Shown piece by piece: positions 10,759-22,570 of a stretch of 64,000 bases of DNA (position 1 is the first letter of the stretch; each line of letters begins with the position of its first letter). This stretch comes from Numida meleagris (Eukaryota > Chordata > Aves > Galliformes > Numididae): assembly GCF_002078875.1 (NCBI RefSeq), contig NC_034409.1:108370898-108434897 (forward strand). Direction: 5' to 3'. The notes under the pieces are model-generated. The model did no database searches. It was not told the origin of the DNA and saw only the letters and a program-made list of their open reading frames with translations. Position numbers and translations under genes: made by a program.

Positions 10759-12989
10759 ACGTCTACTTCTGACATGAAAACCAGAAATGTTTAAATTTAG
10801 GGTGTAGTATTAAAAGCAATATGGACCAATGGAAGTATTTTCATCTGCTTGTCCTGTTCACAGTCTGGTAATTGCTTATATGAAGCTGATTGTCTCCCAG
10901 CTGTGCTGCAGGGTTTTTCTGAAAGAGCTGCCTGCAGAAGGGCTTACGGTATGCAAACAATCTGGCTTGAGACACTGAGCATTCTCTTGAGCTTTTTCAG
11001 CTGGAAGGAGCTGTGCAGATGTGTTTGGTAGCAGTCGTCACAGTGCACCAGTGTCGAGTCATTTCCATGAGGACAACAAACAACTGAAGTTGCTTTCAGA
11101 AATGAAGGGAAGATGTGTTGTAGAGACACAGCAGATGCAGTGGCAGTATATCCAGTGGAAGAAGAATGGTAGTAGAGGGGAATTAATGCGTAGCTCATTG
11201 TTGATGTACTCAGATCTGTGTCTGTGAACTAAAAGCCAGGGTCAGATGCCAAGGGAATAGATATCTTCCACATCCTACTGCTGGCTTAAAGTTCATTACA
11301 AGATTAAAGTTTTCCTCTTCCGTGTTGAAGAATCCTGTTTTCACCAAGGAGCTCTTCTGAATATCAGCACCCTAGCTGTCACAGTACTAGCACGTTGAAA
11401 AATTCATCCATTGTCCCATTAAAGCTGAAAAGGTCTTGAAAGGAAGGAGAAAATATCTGCTGATGCGACGCACAATTTTTAAGGATAATATCCTTATTTA
11501 ACTAGTTGCATGACTAGCAAATGGATAGAAGAAAATATCTGAAATTATTCTCACTTTCCCTCCTTCGGGGTAATAAAGCTTTCACCAAAGGATCATTGAA
11601 TGTCTAAAATAGTGATGTATAAATAAATTAATATCTGCCTTTATGTCATCCTTGTCCTTCATTTTTGTTTCATAACTGCCTCTGATAATTTGTCTATGTA
11701 TTCTAGTAGTTTTCCTGCTTTTCAGTTCACTTTATGCATTTGAGACGTTTCTTATGTACAGAATCCAGAATCTCCTTCCTCACTTTCCAAGGCACTTGCC
11801 ACCTTTCTATTCATCATGAAGCAACATTTCTGAACACAAACAGAAAGACACCCTTCCTTTTATGTGGCAGACATGCTGAAGGAAACCCTTATCTTTCAGG
11901 GATAGTTGTGTGTTTCATCAATTAAATCTACAAGACTTATTCTGGATTGAAAATACTGTCTATGGCTGAAGCGTCACTAAGGACATGGAATGACCGTTTT
12001 TACTGTGGGGAAGAAGGGAGGAATGAATGTTTTCAGTTTGCTTGGTGAGTGTTCATGGTAAATGTGTTTTTGCTTCTCGAGTCTTTTAGCAAACAATCTA
12101 TTCTTTGTCATTAAAAATCAGGTTAGGATTTAGAAGATCTGAAGTTGCCCTCCAAAGTCCTTGTTTTCTTGGAGGGCTGCATAGACATCCTTTGTGCAGA
12201 TCACAGACTCCTGTGCAGTTACAAAGAAATCATGCACAATTGTCATGGTAGCAGAAATGGTTTGCAAAATGGATTTGGGACGTATTCTGAAAAAGTGATT
12301 GGTGTTTGGCTTATGCATCACGTTCTATAGGAATTTTTCGGTAGCTAGTAGATAACAAATAGAATATAAAACACTGTCCATGTATAATTCAGTGCAAATC
12401 AAGACTTTCTTCCATAAACTTTGTGCACAGGTGGAAACCTATGCTATCAGTTTTATACGTAGAGGCTTAGCAGAATATGGGAGAAGGCCTGAATATCATA
12501 GAAGATCTTCCAGTTTTATTTGAATCAAAGAAACTTAGGAATTTTTCAAATAAAATGTAAGAGCATTTTAAAATGTTGTTACCTTTCCCACATCTCCAGG
12601 AATTTTGAAAGAAATGCGGTAACATCAGAAATTATCTCAAATCAGAGATGGTATTCAAATCTCCAGAGTACAGGGAGAGCAGCTGCCGATGTGCTGTCGT
12701 CTGAATGAGTGATCTAAACTGAGCTCAACTTCTCCTGTTGGGAACTGTGAGTTAAGGCATTGTATGAGCAACACTTGTCATAGCAGGGCTGCGTGTACGA
12801 GTTTGGGGTTTCTCATATCAGCAGTACCTAGTAAGCGCATCTTTGGTGGCATAAACCTTTTTTTTTCTCTTGCTTAGATTCAGAGAAAAAAAAGATATTT
12901 TGAGGTGATTGTTACTACCATATGTAGTTGTTATAAGTTAGTTAGAGGATCATCCAGATGGTGCCTCCTTTTGCCTCTTTAAAACTGCA
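10758..12989 (+). other. GATD3 3' UTR and downstream spacer
   Basis: No recognisable coding exon. Candidate poly(A) signals lie at 11572 and near 11622 (ATAAATAAATTAAT). The rest is AT-rich unique sequence with short random reading frames. Confidence 0.5.
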
Positions 12990-13262
12990 GAATCGCTGAA
13001 TACCCCGAACTGGAAGGGACTGACAAAGAGTCCAACCCCTGGCTCCACATAGCACTGCCCAGAATCAAGCCCTACGTCCAAGAGCGTTGTCTGAATGCTT
13101 CTTCACTACTGCCCTGGGGAGCCTTCGCTCTCTGGTGAAGAACCTTTTCCTAACCCCCAACCCGACCATCCCCTGACACAGCTCCATGCCTTTCCTTTGG
13201 GTCCTGTTGCTGTCACCAGAGAGCAGAGATTGGCAAGATCTCTTCCACCTTCTGAAATTCTT
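12990..13262 (-). mobile_element. CR1 LINE 3' fragment, diverged subfamily
   Basis: Plus strand reads CAGAATCGCTGAATACCCCG then AACTGGAAGGGACTGACAAA and GTCCAACCCC, the antisense of a CR1 3' end from an older subfamily. CCTGGGGAGCC and CTGTTGCTGTCACCAGAG follow in the expected order. Confidence 0.8.
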
Positions 13263-14744
13263 TCTTGACAAATAACAAATAACAAAAACTACTAATAATC
13301 CACTGTATGCTGTTCTAAGCAGGTACAGTGTTGGTCATGTTGACCGCTGACTTGGTGACTTCCAGGTTGGATTATCATAGAAACTTATGCTTAGAATCGA
13401 GGTTGTGAATTTAAAAGGCACCTAACTTGACATGTTATCTCACTTAGCAGTAATACAAGAGCTAACAGTACTCTAAAATGGTGTTTTCAGTATTGGTGCC
13501 CATTTGAGTGCTATGGTTCTAAGTTCTAAGGAGAGCTCCTAAAGAACCAGCTCCTACTCTGTGCCTGTAACTTTTTTCTAGGCAATTACAAAAAATGAGC
13601 TACCCTTATAGTACTGTCAGTGCTGAAAGCACCCATCAAAGACAAAATACTATTTTCAGAAATAATCATCTCATTTCAGAATATCTTTCTACCTTTCTTT
13701 ATCCAGAGATAATACTTTTAAGGATGAAAGAATTGCCTGTCTTTACTTTATTTGTGAGAGGCTGTAATTCCACAATGCTTTCAATACACTTTTTTTTAAG
13801 GTTTTGTATTTTCAGAAGATTGTTTACTTTGGTGGAAGATGTAAGATTTTCTTCTTGGCCTTCAGCCAGTGTAAATTTGGAGGGGAATTCCATGTCCATT
13901 TAGAGATTAATAAAGACGTTTGCCAGGTTGGGTTTTTCCTTTCAATCTCCAGGGATGTTTGGAGCTGCTTAGGGGGTTGCTAGTTTCAACTGAGTGGACA
14001 GAAATTTGTCATTAATATGGTTTTGTTAAGTGCTGTCAGAAATGAAAGTGAAAAAATGTGCCTTCTCTGAGCCTCCACAAGGAGGCACGCAGTATCTGGC
14101 TTATGGATCTTGGAATTTTTGATCTGCAAAAAGTGTTTTTACTGAAACGGAGTGGCGGGGTTTGAGATTCTCATTTCGTTTTTCCCCTGTGGTTTGTGGC
14201 GACAAGAGAACTTTTGTCGGGAAAATGCCCAGCAGAGGGCACTTCGGGAGCAACAGTCAGTGCAGGTTTTCACCGTGCTGTCAAGCTCAATATTCCAGCT
14301 GCGTTTTTCTAATGGCATTTTTATGTTAATATTTTGGACACGTGGAGGGAGTCAAACAAGTACTGATTCCTACTTGTTTAATGAAAAGAAACAGAAGTCC
14401 CGTTAGTGAATGCATTTCTCCAGCTCTCATCTTAAGACCGATTTCTTTTACACCATGACTTCTGATGTGTCCCCATGAAAGGATACTATCAAACATGCTT
14501 GTATTAAGCTATGGAACCTTCCCGTGATATAATTAGTATTGAAAAACGAGATAAAAGTATGTGAAGTCTTAAAAGTACATGATGTTGTGGTTTTGTTTTT
14601 TAAATAATGACACTTCTCTAGAAAAGATGACCTAAGAACAAGATTTGTAGGAAGGGACTTGTGTCACACTCAGTAATACTCTTGGGAGGAAACAAACTGC
14701 TTCTTCAAGGGTTTGTGTGTTTACAAGATAGCATTATCTTACAG
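13263..14744. other. Spacer without recognised features
   Basis: AT-rich sequence with reading frames of up to about 100 codons that lack splice context and known motifs. Nothing supportable is seen. Confidence 0.5.
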
Positions 14745-15055
14745 GAGGTTGTGGCAAGGTGGGGATCTGTTCTTCTGCTGCAAAACTAGCAATAGGACAG
14801 GAGGGAACAGCGTCAAGTTGCTCCAGGAGGGATTCAGGTTGGACATTAGGAAAAATTTCTTTTCCGAAAGAATGGTCAGGCACTGGAATGGGCTGCCCAG
14901 GGAGGGGGTGGAGTCCCTGTCCCTGGAGGTGTTCAAGAATTGTGTAGATGTTGTACTGAGGGACATGCTTTAGTGGGGAAGTATCAGCGGTAGGTGAACA
15001 GTTGGACTGGATGACCTTGGAGGTCTTTTCCAACCCTAATGATTCTATGATTTTA
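14745..15055 (+). mobile_element. CR1 LINE 3' end, arm A of an inverted duplication
   Basis: Sense-strand CR1: TTCAGGTTGGACATTAGG, GGGCTGCCCAGGGAGG, GGACTGGATGACCTTGGAGG and a terminal ATTCTATGATTTTAC. The sequence after its end is shared, inverted, with the copy near 19.05 kb (see the repeat entries). Confidence 0.92.
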
Positions 15056-15245
15056 CAAAAAAGTAAAATTTTGAAAACAAGCCAAAATCCACAGGATTTT
15101 ATTTATTGACAATTTTATAGGAGGACATTTATGTAAAATGTCTCACATAAATTCCAAAAGCATTCTTTGTCAAGTCACTGGTTACATGCAGACCTTTTCT
15201 TTTTCAATTGTTCAGGACGCGCTCAGATTTCCTCGAGAAGTGGAA
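14815..15245 (+). repeat. Inverted duplication, left arm
   Basis: From the CR1 body through about 190 bp past its 3' terminus this matches the reverse complement of 18.9-19.35 kb. The 3' flank ACAAAAAAGTAAAATTTTGA, followed by AAACAAGCCAAAATCC and ACAGGATTTTATTTATTGAC, is nearly identical. Similarity then decays but stays alignable (GTCACTGGTTAC, GCAGACCTT, CTCAGATTTCCTC). The left boundary lies inside the CR1, where the two copies diverge. A second CR1 end begins just past the right boundary. Confidence 0.85.
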
Positions 15246-15249
15246 GTCA

Positions 15250-15353
15250 AGTCCCCTCGACTAAGGGGCATGGTTTAGGTGGGAAATACTGGTGGTAGGT
15301 GGACGGTTGGACTGGATGATCTTGGAGGTATTTTCCAACCTCTATAATTCTAC
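15250..15353 (+). mobile_element. CR1 LINE 3' terminus, short
   Basis: About 100 bp of sense CR1: GGCATGGTTTAGGTGGGAAA, GGACGGTTGGACTGGATGAT, CTTGGAGGTATTTTCCAACC, ending TATAATTCTACT. It directly follows the inverted-repeat arm. Confidence 0.88.
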
Positions 15354-16164
15354 TAAGTGTGTGTATACCTTTTTTTTTAAAAAAAAAAAAAAAGTTTAAG
15401 AGTGTCTGCTTCGATAATCATCTATCTGCAAATAATTGGAAGTTGTCTGCATTCCAAGCCCAGAGTTGTTGGTTTGGGCTATCTTTTTACCTCCTTGCCA
15501 TGGTTTGCAGTGGCTGAGGGAAGGCTTTTTTTGTTGTGTGGGTCAGCCTTAGCCCTCGGAAGAATTCAAGAACTGACAGTTGGGTATCTTTTACAAGATG
15601 ATTTCAATGGTGGTCAGAGCCTCTGGGGGAAGAGGCAGTGTGAGAGAGGAAGAGAAGGGACTAAGCTTGAGTAATCCCAGAAACTGAAACAGAAGTTGCA
15701 ACAAGGATTACATTATCCATAGAGATGTAATTTCCTGGTGTATATTTAGAAAATGCCTATTTTCAGTATTATTTTGTTCAACTGCTGAGTGCCGTGCTAT
15801 GTGAATGAGTGCTCTCAGACTTAGCTGAAAGAACAGTGAAAATTCTACACCAAATACATCACATTCATGCCTTGCTGATTGTCTGCATAGGCCACTTCTC
15901 TTGTATCATACGTAACTGAAAGGAGGTCAGTGATAAGTATTAAAGAGTAACCTCACTGTAAAGTTAGATAGTCTACAAGATAAGCAAACTCTTTTTTGTT
16001 TCTGTCTTACCAGTGTCACTGTCACACATGAAAAATTTGGTTCAACAGACGTTCTTTTGCAAGAATAATACACAAAGGTCACTGAAGAATTTCTTTAAGG
16101 TAGTAGATTGCCAGCCTATGTTCTGTGCTTTTGTGACATCCAAACTACTGCAAGTGAGAGAAGT
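15354..16164. other. Spacer with T/A homopolymer palindrome
   Basis: Begins with a T-run followed by an A-run (about 15370-15394) capable of forming a hairpin. The remainder is unique sequence with no credible exon. Confidence 0.5.
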
Positions 16165-16440
16165 GGAATCACAGACTGGTTTGTGTTGGAAGGGAGCTCA
16201 CAGCCCATCCAGCCCCAACCCCTGCCGTGGGCAGGGCTGCCCCCCACCAGCTCAGGCTGCCCAGGGCCCCATCCAACCTGGCCTTGAGCGCCTCCAGGAA
16301 CACCTGGAGCACCACAGCTTCTCTGGGCAGCCTGTGCCAGGGCATCACCACCCTCTTGGTGAAAAATTTCCCCCTGAAATCTCGTTTACATCTCCCCTTT
16401 TCTAGTTTAAAACCATTCCCCTTGTCACATCTCCACCTTC
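16165..16440 (-). mobile_element. CR1 LINE 3' fragment
   Basis: Antisense CR1 of the subfamily carrying the GGGCAGGGCTGCCCCCC and CATCCAACCTGGCCTTGAG blocks. It begins GGAATCACAGACTGG and ends near AAACCATTCCCCTTGTCAC. Confidence 0.92.
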
Positions 16441-17646
16441 TTAATGTATGAATTGTTCTATTCCTTTGTTTTAAAAGCTACGTCTCTAGTTCACAATGAA
16501 ACGCTGGAAAACAGAAGTAGTCTGTGCTGCTCATGCTCTGCACAGTGAGGGAACTGTAAGACATTTGCTTGTCACATCATCGCGCTGGCGAGGAAGGACA
16601 AATCAAGGTCTGCTAGTAATTCAGATGTTCCCTTGCAATCTCATAGGAAAGCTGAATGCTGGTAGTACATTACTTCTGGGAATGGCATTAACCACAGCTA
16701 TAGGAAAATATAAACAGGGATGTTTAAGCATCCCAAGTGCCAGTGCAAATATGAGTAATAAAGAAGTATGGTTGCAAAGGATATCAAGAGGTCATCCAGG
16801 CTTCTTCCCCCCACCCTGCATTCCTCCTGCCATTATCTGCTCCTGTGCTTACTGCGATTCGTGCCAGCTTGCAAGGGGCAGGGAGAATCACTTCTGGGGC
16901 TGGGGTGAAGGAGGACTTGGGGAACATGGAGCTTCCTCATAAGCATCAGCCAGACTAGTGCCTGCTCTTGAGCATACCACTGGGCTGTCTGCCTCCACAG
17001 CAGAGGGGCACTGTTCTAGCCCTGCACGCCTACATTTATGTAAGTAATTATTTTTTCAATAAACTTTTTTGCACCTGTATGGTCACACAGTGTCCACTTG
17101 TGATTGGAGGGGCTCATATTGTTCACGGGCCTCAGTACCTTTTGGAAAGTAGAAATCATAAAGCCCTTGAGATGAAAGCAAGGAACTCAGAGTTCTGGGA
17201 CTGATGGACCCGTACAGATGCCATCTTTCCAAATTTCTGGTAGAACAGGAAGCTTAGCAAACTGTAGGTACAGTTGGAATGCAAATAAAGAACTTTGATA
17301 TGATACCAAGTCATCACTTTTAGTGGTTGTTTTATTTTTAGCACTTTTGTTTTTAATCAGTTTTCATTTGGAAAAATACACTGAATCTGAGACAAACCTT
17401 GGAGGGTAGGACACAAAACGGAAGATCACAATAAGTACAATTCTCATATTCAAATCTTTTCCTGAAGTAGGACCGGAGCAGATAGATGAAGCTGCTCTGT
17501 ACCCAGGGCGACTGAAATACCAACTGGGCTTTCCTGCAACTGTGAGTGGGATTTTGTTTCACTTCCCCACCATAGATAGCCCTTTGCTAAAGAAAGTTAA
17601 AGCTAACAGTCTCCTTTACCTCAATGGATACCATTTAAAGCCCTAT
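16441..17646. other. Spacer between GATD3 and ICOSLG
   Basis: Convergent intergenic interval. An AATAAA at 17058-17063 on the plus strand is followed by GT-rich sequence, but I see no exon feeding it. No recognisable coding sequence. Confidence 0.45.
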
Positions 17647-18195
17647 TTTATTCTGTTTCTTTCCTTGCAAAAACAATCCTATCTTTCCTTTGGAAAGAAG
17701 GTGAACTGTTCCCAATCCAGATGGCTCGGTGTGCATTCTTCTCAGTCACTCTCCTCTGTCTGCCACAATGACTGTTTCTCTCTCCCTGTGGGACAGGGTG
17801 CGTGGTTCACCATGTACGTCTTGGTTCTTTAATAGTGCTGTTGCTGCAGTTCTGGCCTGAAACAAAACTTAGCCATTTCATGATAATGTATGTTCCTTTA
17901 CAGGATCCTTTCAGTCTTAGTTTACGTAGGATGTCTTATACTACCTGGACCGAACATTTCAAGAACTCATTTCATTTTCATGGGTAACTGTTACAATCAT
18001 TTGACCGAATTCTAAAACATTTTCTTCCTAAAGGTAACTAGGAACATTGTCACAGTAAGAATTTCTTTTTGCACAGTTCTAGGTTAGAAATAGAGCTTTT
18101 ATATGATGACCACTTTTACTTTTCTGTGCTTCATGACTAGAAGAAAATGCTGAATTCGGCCTTCTCAAGCCTTTGGTTTATCAAGAAGTGATTTG
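17647..18195 (-). other. ICOSLG: Possible ICOSLG 3' UTR
   Basis: Lies downstream (minus sense) of the candidate last coding exon. TTTATT at 17647-17652 on the plus strand is an AATAAA on the minus strand, giving a 3' UTR of about 0.55 kb if the tail exons are real. This depends wholly on that assignment. Confidence 0.35.
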
Positions 18196-18292
18196 TTATA
18201 ATGCATCATCTCCTTCCTCTGCACTGATATTCTCTGAACTTTCACCATCATCCCTGTCATCTTCACCCTTCTGATGAAGAAATAGTCCATTT
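18196..18292 (-). CDS. ICOSLG: Candidate last coding exon, ICOSLG cytoplasmic tail
   Basis: Acceptor TTTTTTTCCTATAG on the minus strand, then an open frame NGLFLHQKGEDDRDDGESSE continuing through an acidic stretch to DDAL and TAA (18196-18198). It enters in phase 2 and so matches the phase-2 end of the exon at 18394-18473. The residue mix (acidic, no hydrophobic run) suits a cytoplasmic tail. I do not recognise the sequence and it is unlike the short human ICOSLG tail. Assignment rests on position and splice signals only. Confidence 0.42.
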
Positions 18293-18393
18293 CTATAGGA
18301 AAAAAATACTTCTGATGACAGACCATGACGCTTAGCAATAAAACAAAAACTGAAGTTCCACAGGCTCAAGTTTCACAAGATTTCCATCCTTAC

Positions 18394-18473
18394 ATTTCAC
18401 AAAGTGAGCCTCTTCCTGCTTCCACTTTTTGTCTGTCAGAGGGTAGTTGTCTCTTCTCCTGCTTTCGATTCTC
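18394..18473 (-). CDS. ICOSLG: Candidate penultimate exon, basic juxtamembrane or tail segment
   Basis: 80-nt minus-strand segment between acceptor CTGCTGTCCTTCAG and donor GTAAGG. Two frames are possible. ENRKQEKRQLPSDRQKVEAG (phase 0 in, 2 out) continues into the exon at 18292. RIESRRRDNYPLTDKKWKQE (phase 2 in) would meet a stop at once in the next exon. Both are strongly basic, as expected just inside the membrane. Which is used depends on a transmembrane exon that I could not find. Confidence 0.42.
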
Positions 18474-18904
18474 CTGAAGGACAGCAGATGAGTTCTTAGG
18501 CAAAAGATCTCACAAGGGTCTGTCAGCATGTGACCTTGTAGCTTTGTGAGCCTTTTATCTTGTCATTAAAGCAGTGTCACATCATTCAGAATAAAAACTT
18601 CATACTAGCAGCACTAACTCTGGGCTCCAGAAATGAAAAGCAAGCTATGAGTTTAGCTGCATTTGGTTTTTCTGGAACACCAAAAGAGAAGAGATAGGCA
18701 CCTAGTGCTGGGTTGATATTCAGATGCTGGTGTTTATTTCACATGGCTCTGGAGCAGTTGTCTTGCTGACCTTACAGAGTTCTTCTCCTAGCAAGGCTCT
18801 GTTATCAAGGACAGCTTCCAAGGAGAAGGTCAGCTTCCCCAGTTAGAGGTGCCAAACCCCCAGTGCCACTGGAAGATGAAAAGAGAGGAGAAGTATATCC
18901 AGAA

Positions 18905-19352
18905 GTGGTGTATCACCAGCACTTCTTGAGGAAATCTGAGTGTGTCCTGAAAAATGAAAAAAGAGAAGGTCTGCAAGTAACCAGTGACTCGAGAAGGAAC
19001 ACTTTTGGAATTAGTGTAATTTTATATAACTGCTCTCCTGAAAAACTGTCAATAAATAAAATCCTGTGGATTTTGGCTTGTTTTCAAAATTTTACTTTTT
19101 TGTAGAATCATAGAATCATTAGGGTTGGAAAAGACCTCCAAGATCATCCAGTCCAACTGTCCACCTACCACTGATATTTCCCCACTAAACCATGTCTCTC
19201 AGTGCCACATCTACACAGTTCTTGAACATCTCCAGGGACGGGGACTCCACCACCTCCCTGATCATCCTGTTCCAGTGCTTCACCGCTCTTTCAGAGAAGA
19301 AATTTTTCCTAATGTCCAACCTGAATCTCCCCTGGCACAACTTGAGGCCATG
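18905..19352 (-). repeat. Inverted duplication, right arm
   Basis: Minus strand repeats arm A (about 14815-15245): the CR1 body, its ATTCTATGATTCTAC end, then ACAAAAAAGTAAAATTTTGA and a further region of nearly 200 bp with decaying similarity. Because the non-CR1 flank is shared, two independent CR1 insertions do not explain it. The arms are separated by about 3.7 kb. Confidence 0.85.
19104..19352 (-). mobile_element. CR1 LINE 3' end within the right inverted arm
   Basis: Plus strand reads TAGAATCATAGAATCATTAG then GGTTGGAAAAGACCTCCAAG, a well-preserved antisense CR1 terminus. It is truncated near CCTGGCACAACTTGAGGCC. Confidence 0.93.
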
Positions 19353-21245
19353 TATGTGAGTGTTTGTAACCATACAGAAAAGCCCACTTCCAGGTACTGT
19401 GATAAATAACGTTTTGTCTTTCCTAAAAGAGCTACAGACACTCAGCAACAATCAGTATAACTTCCATTTCTAGATGGCTGGGAATACTTGTTTAGAATCC
19501 TGAAAGAACAACAGCAACAAAAAGTCTATTAATTACGTTATAATTCTTCAAAGTGAGGGCCTGAGATAGGCATTTTGATTGAAAGTCCATGTATAATGAT
19601 AGTAAGTATTAAAAAGCCCAGGCCATGGACACACTTACAGCAGTAGCACTCTGTCACGCTATGGGTACATAAGCAACGATGTGGTTTGGCATGTGACACA
19701 GAGCAGCCCTGCCACAGCTGGTACCTGCAGCCCATGCCGAAGGTAGTCCACAAATAAAGGGAACAGATTCTGAACCCCTGACTTTAGCAGTACAGAATTT
19801 TTTCAGTGTAACTGTTTAGATCAAAGCCCTTCTCTGCAAAGATGAGACTGCATGTTGTTTTCTACACCAGTTTTTGGGCTACCCCTTTGGCTGTGGTATC
19901 TCAGCTCCTCCAGGCTTTCAGTGTGTCACTGCTGTTAACTTAGAAGTGATTTTCTTCCCTCCTTTCTTTAGGAGTATGGTGTATTAACGTGTAAAGAACA
20001 AGTTAATGTTGAGAGCTGTCAGTAACACCTTAGTATAATTGTAAGGTTATAGCAAGTCTCATGCATCTTGTGACCCCTGCCAGGCTTGTGCACTTTCATT
20101 TGTTTCTGAAACAAAATTTGAATATGGTTTTTATTGAGCCAGAAGGACTCTCCCAAGAAACTGTAGCAGAAAAGTGACAGTAAAATCAGGCAACTGGTAC
20201 AAAACAGAATATTTCCCTGCCTTTCTTAAGAAATTGCTGATACTAATAATTAAAAAAAAAATGTGAAAATTGTGCCTGACATTTTTCTCTAAAAATTGTT
20301 GCCTAAAGGAAATATTTTTTCTTTTTCAACATGTTATGTTTCGAAAGTTAGGCTTTTGTTCTTTACCCAAGCCCCTAAAATCTATCAGTACAGGAGTCTT
20401 CAGGTGGTTAAGGTGTGAGATCCAGTTTGTTCTATAGCAAAGCTGGAGCACTCTCCCTTCTCCCAATCTTTTTTTTCCCTCAATTGAAAATACCTTTTCA
20501 TGGTAATGATTGTTTCTGTCGAGAAAAAGTTGTCAGAGTTTTCAACCCAACCAAACAATACACAGTTATATCCTTTAAATACAGCCATTTTTACACCACC
20601 ACTATTTACTTTTTGTTTTCAGAAAGTTCCCTTGCTGCAGCATTAAATAGCTTGACCCTTGATGATACCATATTTCTTGTGGATGGTGACAGCCGGGGAT
20701 ATTCAAGCTCCTGTTTTATCTGCCCTTACAACGTTCTCTTGTAGCGCTGTGCCACTGAAGGCATATGATGCCATCTTAAATGTAACTTCATACTCTTTAA
20801 AGACTACTAAGCCAACAAGATGAGTTATCTTAGGTCTAAAAAGAATATTTCCTTTAATTTTTAAAGTTTTCTTATTGCCCAGGAAGTATTAAACTGAAGA
20901 TATCTTCATGGTGGACAGCCCTTCTCTATTGTATTTCCACAAGAAGTGTTTATAAATGACCTTAAGGTAGTTACGTCTCTGTAGCAATTAAACCTAGATT
21001 TAGGATCTGTATTACATTTCAGAATTTGTTTTGCATGAGATCTACTTTAATTATCCTGGAGGACATTATGTGAAATCATTGATCATGAATGTTTAGAATA
21101 TTTATTATTTTGTTTACCCCAACCCCCCCTAAAATTTCATGACCTGGTAGTTTGCACCAAGGTAAATTACAAAGGTCTTAACTCACAGGATGGAGTGGCT
21201 TCCATGTTACTTGGATTTTATTGATTTTTGTAATGCTCATAAGCG
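19353..21245. other. Intron-like interval between candidate ICOSLG exons
   Basis: The transmembrane exon of ICOSLG was expected here on the minus strand, but no hydrophobic run flanked by splice sites was found. One plus-strand open stretch at about 20621-20744 follows a good acceptor (TTTTGTTTTCAG) but has no known motif. Confidence 0.4.
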
Positions 21246-21602
21246 CGACTTCCCTGGAGAAGAGAAGGCTTCTGGGTGAGATGAGAGCAGCCTTTCAGTA
21301 TCTAAAGGGGGACTATAAGAAAGAAGGGGACAGACTTTTCAGCAGGGTCTGTGGTAACAGGACAAGAGGAAATGGTTTCAAACTAAAAGAGGGGAGATTT
21401 ACATTTAGAAGAACTTTTTTACGATAAGGGTGGGGAGGCACTGGCACAGGTTGCCCAGAGAGGTGATGGATGCCCTGATCCTGGAGACACTCAAGGTCAG
21501 GCTGGATGGTGCTCTGAGCAACCTGATGTTGCTGTAGGTGTCCCTGCAGGGGAGTTGGACTAGGTGGCCTTTAAGGGTCACTTCCAACTCAAGCGATGTT
21601 AC
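21246..21602 (+). mobile_element. CR1 LINE 3' fragment
   Basis: Sense CR1 with CTGGAGAAGAGAAGGCTTCT, GGTTGCCCAGAGAGGTGATG and GGTGGCCTTTAAGGGTCACT, and a degraded terminus. Same subfamily as the copy at 37993. Confidence 0.92.
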
Positions 21603-21855
21603 AACTGCATGGACTGGAGACCACTGGCACTTCAATACCCTTCTTTCTGTGGTCTCTCTCTGTGTTAGTGGTGAAGATATTTTTCCCTGTTCAAACAGCT
21701 GTACCTAAGTTCGTATTTTGCTAGATGTGTCTTGGACTTTCTCTATTCAGTGCAGCTTAACTATCTCTCAAATTCAAATTCAAATAATTTAATTCAATAA
21801 ATTTGATTAAAGCTAATCACTTAGACACTTAGCAGGTAAAGGATTTTCACCTTAC

Positions 21856-21891
21856 CAGTAGACCAATGATCTTCCCCAGTGCTAGGTGGAT
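21856..21891 (-). CDS. ICOSLG: Candidate ICOSLG stalk exon (36 nt)
   Basis: Minus-strand micro-exon between acceptor TTTTTTTTCTCAG and donor GTAAGG, phase 1 to phase 1. With a G donated by the preceding exon it reads DPPSTGEDHWST plus G. This resembles the membrane-proximal stalk of human ICOSLG (NPVSTGEKNAATW, from memory), and the phases fit the IgV exon end. The match is short, so chance cannot be excluded, but the splice signals are strong. Confidence 0.5.
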
Positions 21892-22387
21892 CTGAGAAAA
21901 AAAACGACACAATGATCAAAGTTATTTTTTTAAGCTTAGGAAATAGGTACCAATAATCAATTTAAGGGTTATTATTTCTTGTGAGAAAGAATATGTTTAT
22001 CAAACAAGAGCTAAAATTTGGTTGCAAAATTAAATCAGAGGAAAAGATGCTTTACAGCTCCCAAAAATGGGTTGATGAAAACAGTTGGGTTCTGCATTTT
22101 CAAAAAAAATATTATTCATTTTGAAAGCTGCAGAACATTTAACTTTTAAATTTGCTGAACATAAGCATTTCACTTCACATTTCTAAAACATTTGTCTCTT
22201 GAGAATTACATGCTTTAAAACAAGGATATTAAAGGATTTATATTACTTGAAACCAAGTCTTTATTTCAAGCTGAATGAAACATGTGTGGTTGACCACAAT
22301 GAAAGTTTCCAGCTGATCTCTTCAGGCAACCTTAACAAACAAGGATTTGTTTTGACTTTTATCCCCTTTCTTAATTTGCTTTTTTAG

Positions 22388-22570
22388 TCAGTTGGCTGGT
22401 CAAACCAAATACTCCACCATTCCACTGGCCACACTTGTAGGCAATGCAAGCATGTTAGCTCAGTTGCATGTGTTACGGTCTCGGTTGGTTTCCTGGGAAA
22501 GAGAAATAATATTCTCATGGTATGAGTCCAGCCTTGCCATCAGATCCAGACCTTCCAGACCAGGGAAAAG
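22388..22570 (+). other. Exon-like open block of unknown origin
   Basis: 183 nt on the plus strand between acceptor TTTGCTTTTTTAG and donor GTAATTAG, open throughout in one frame and running from SQLAGQTKYSTIP to SRPSRPGK. The opposite strand also has a long, nearly open frame over the same block. It sits inside the ICOSLG interval on the antisense strand. The base composition is less AT-rich than its surroundings. I do not recognise a protein family or a repeat family; it may be an ancient, partly exapted transposon. Confidence 0.35.

Noticed and set aside
17058..17063. Plus-strand AATAAA with GT-rich downstream sequence
   Set aside because: No plus-strand exon or transcript leads into it. 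GATD3 has nearer signals.
20621..20744. Plus-strand open stretch after acceptor TTTTGTTTTCAG
   Set aside because: No partner exon, no known motif and no conservation evidence. A chance acceptor is the simpler reading.
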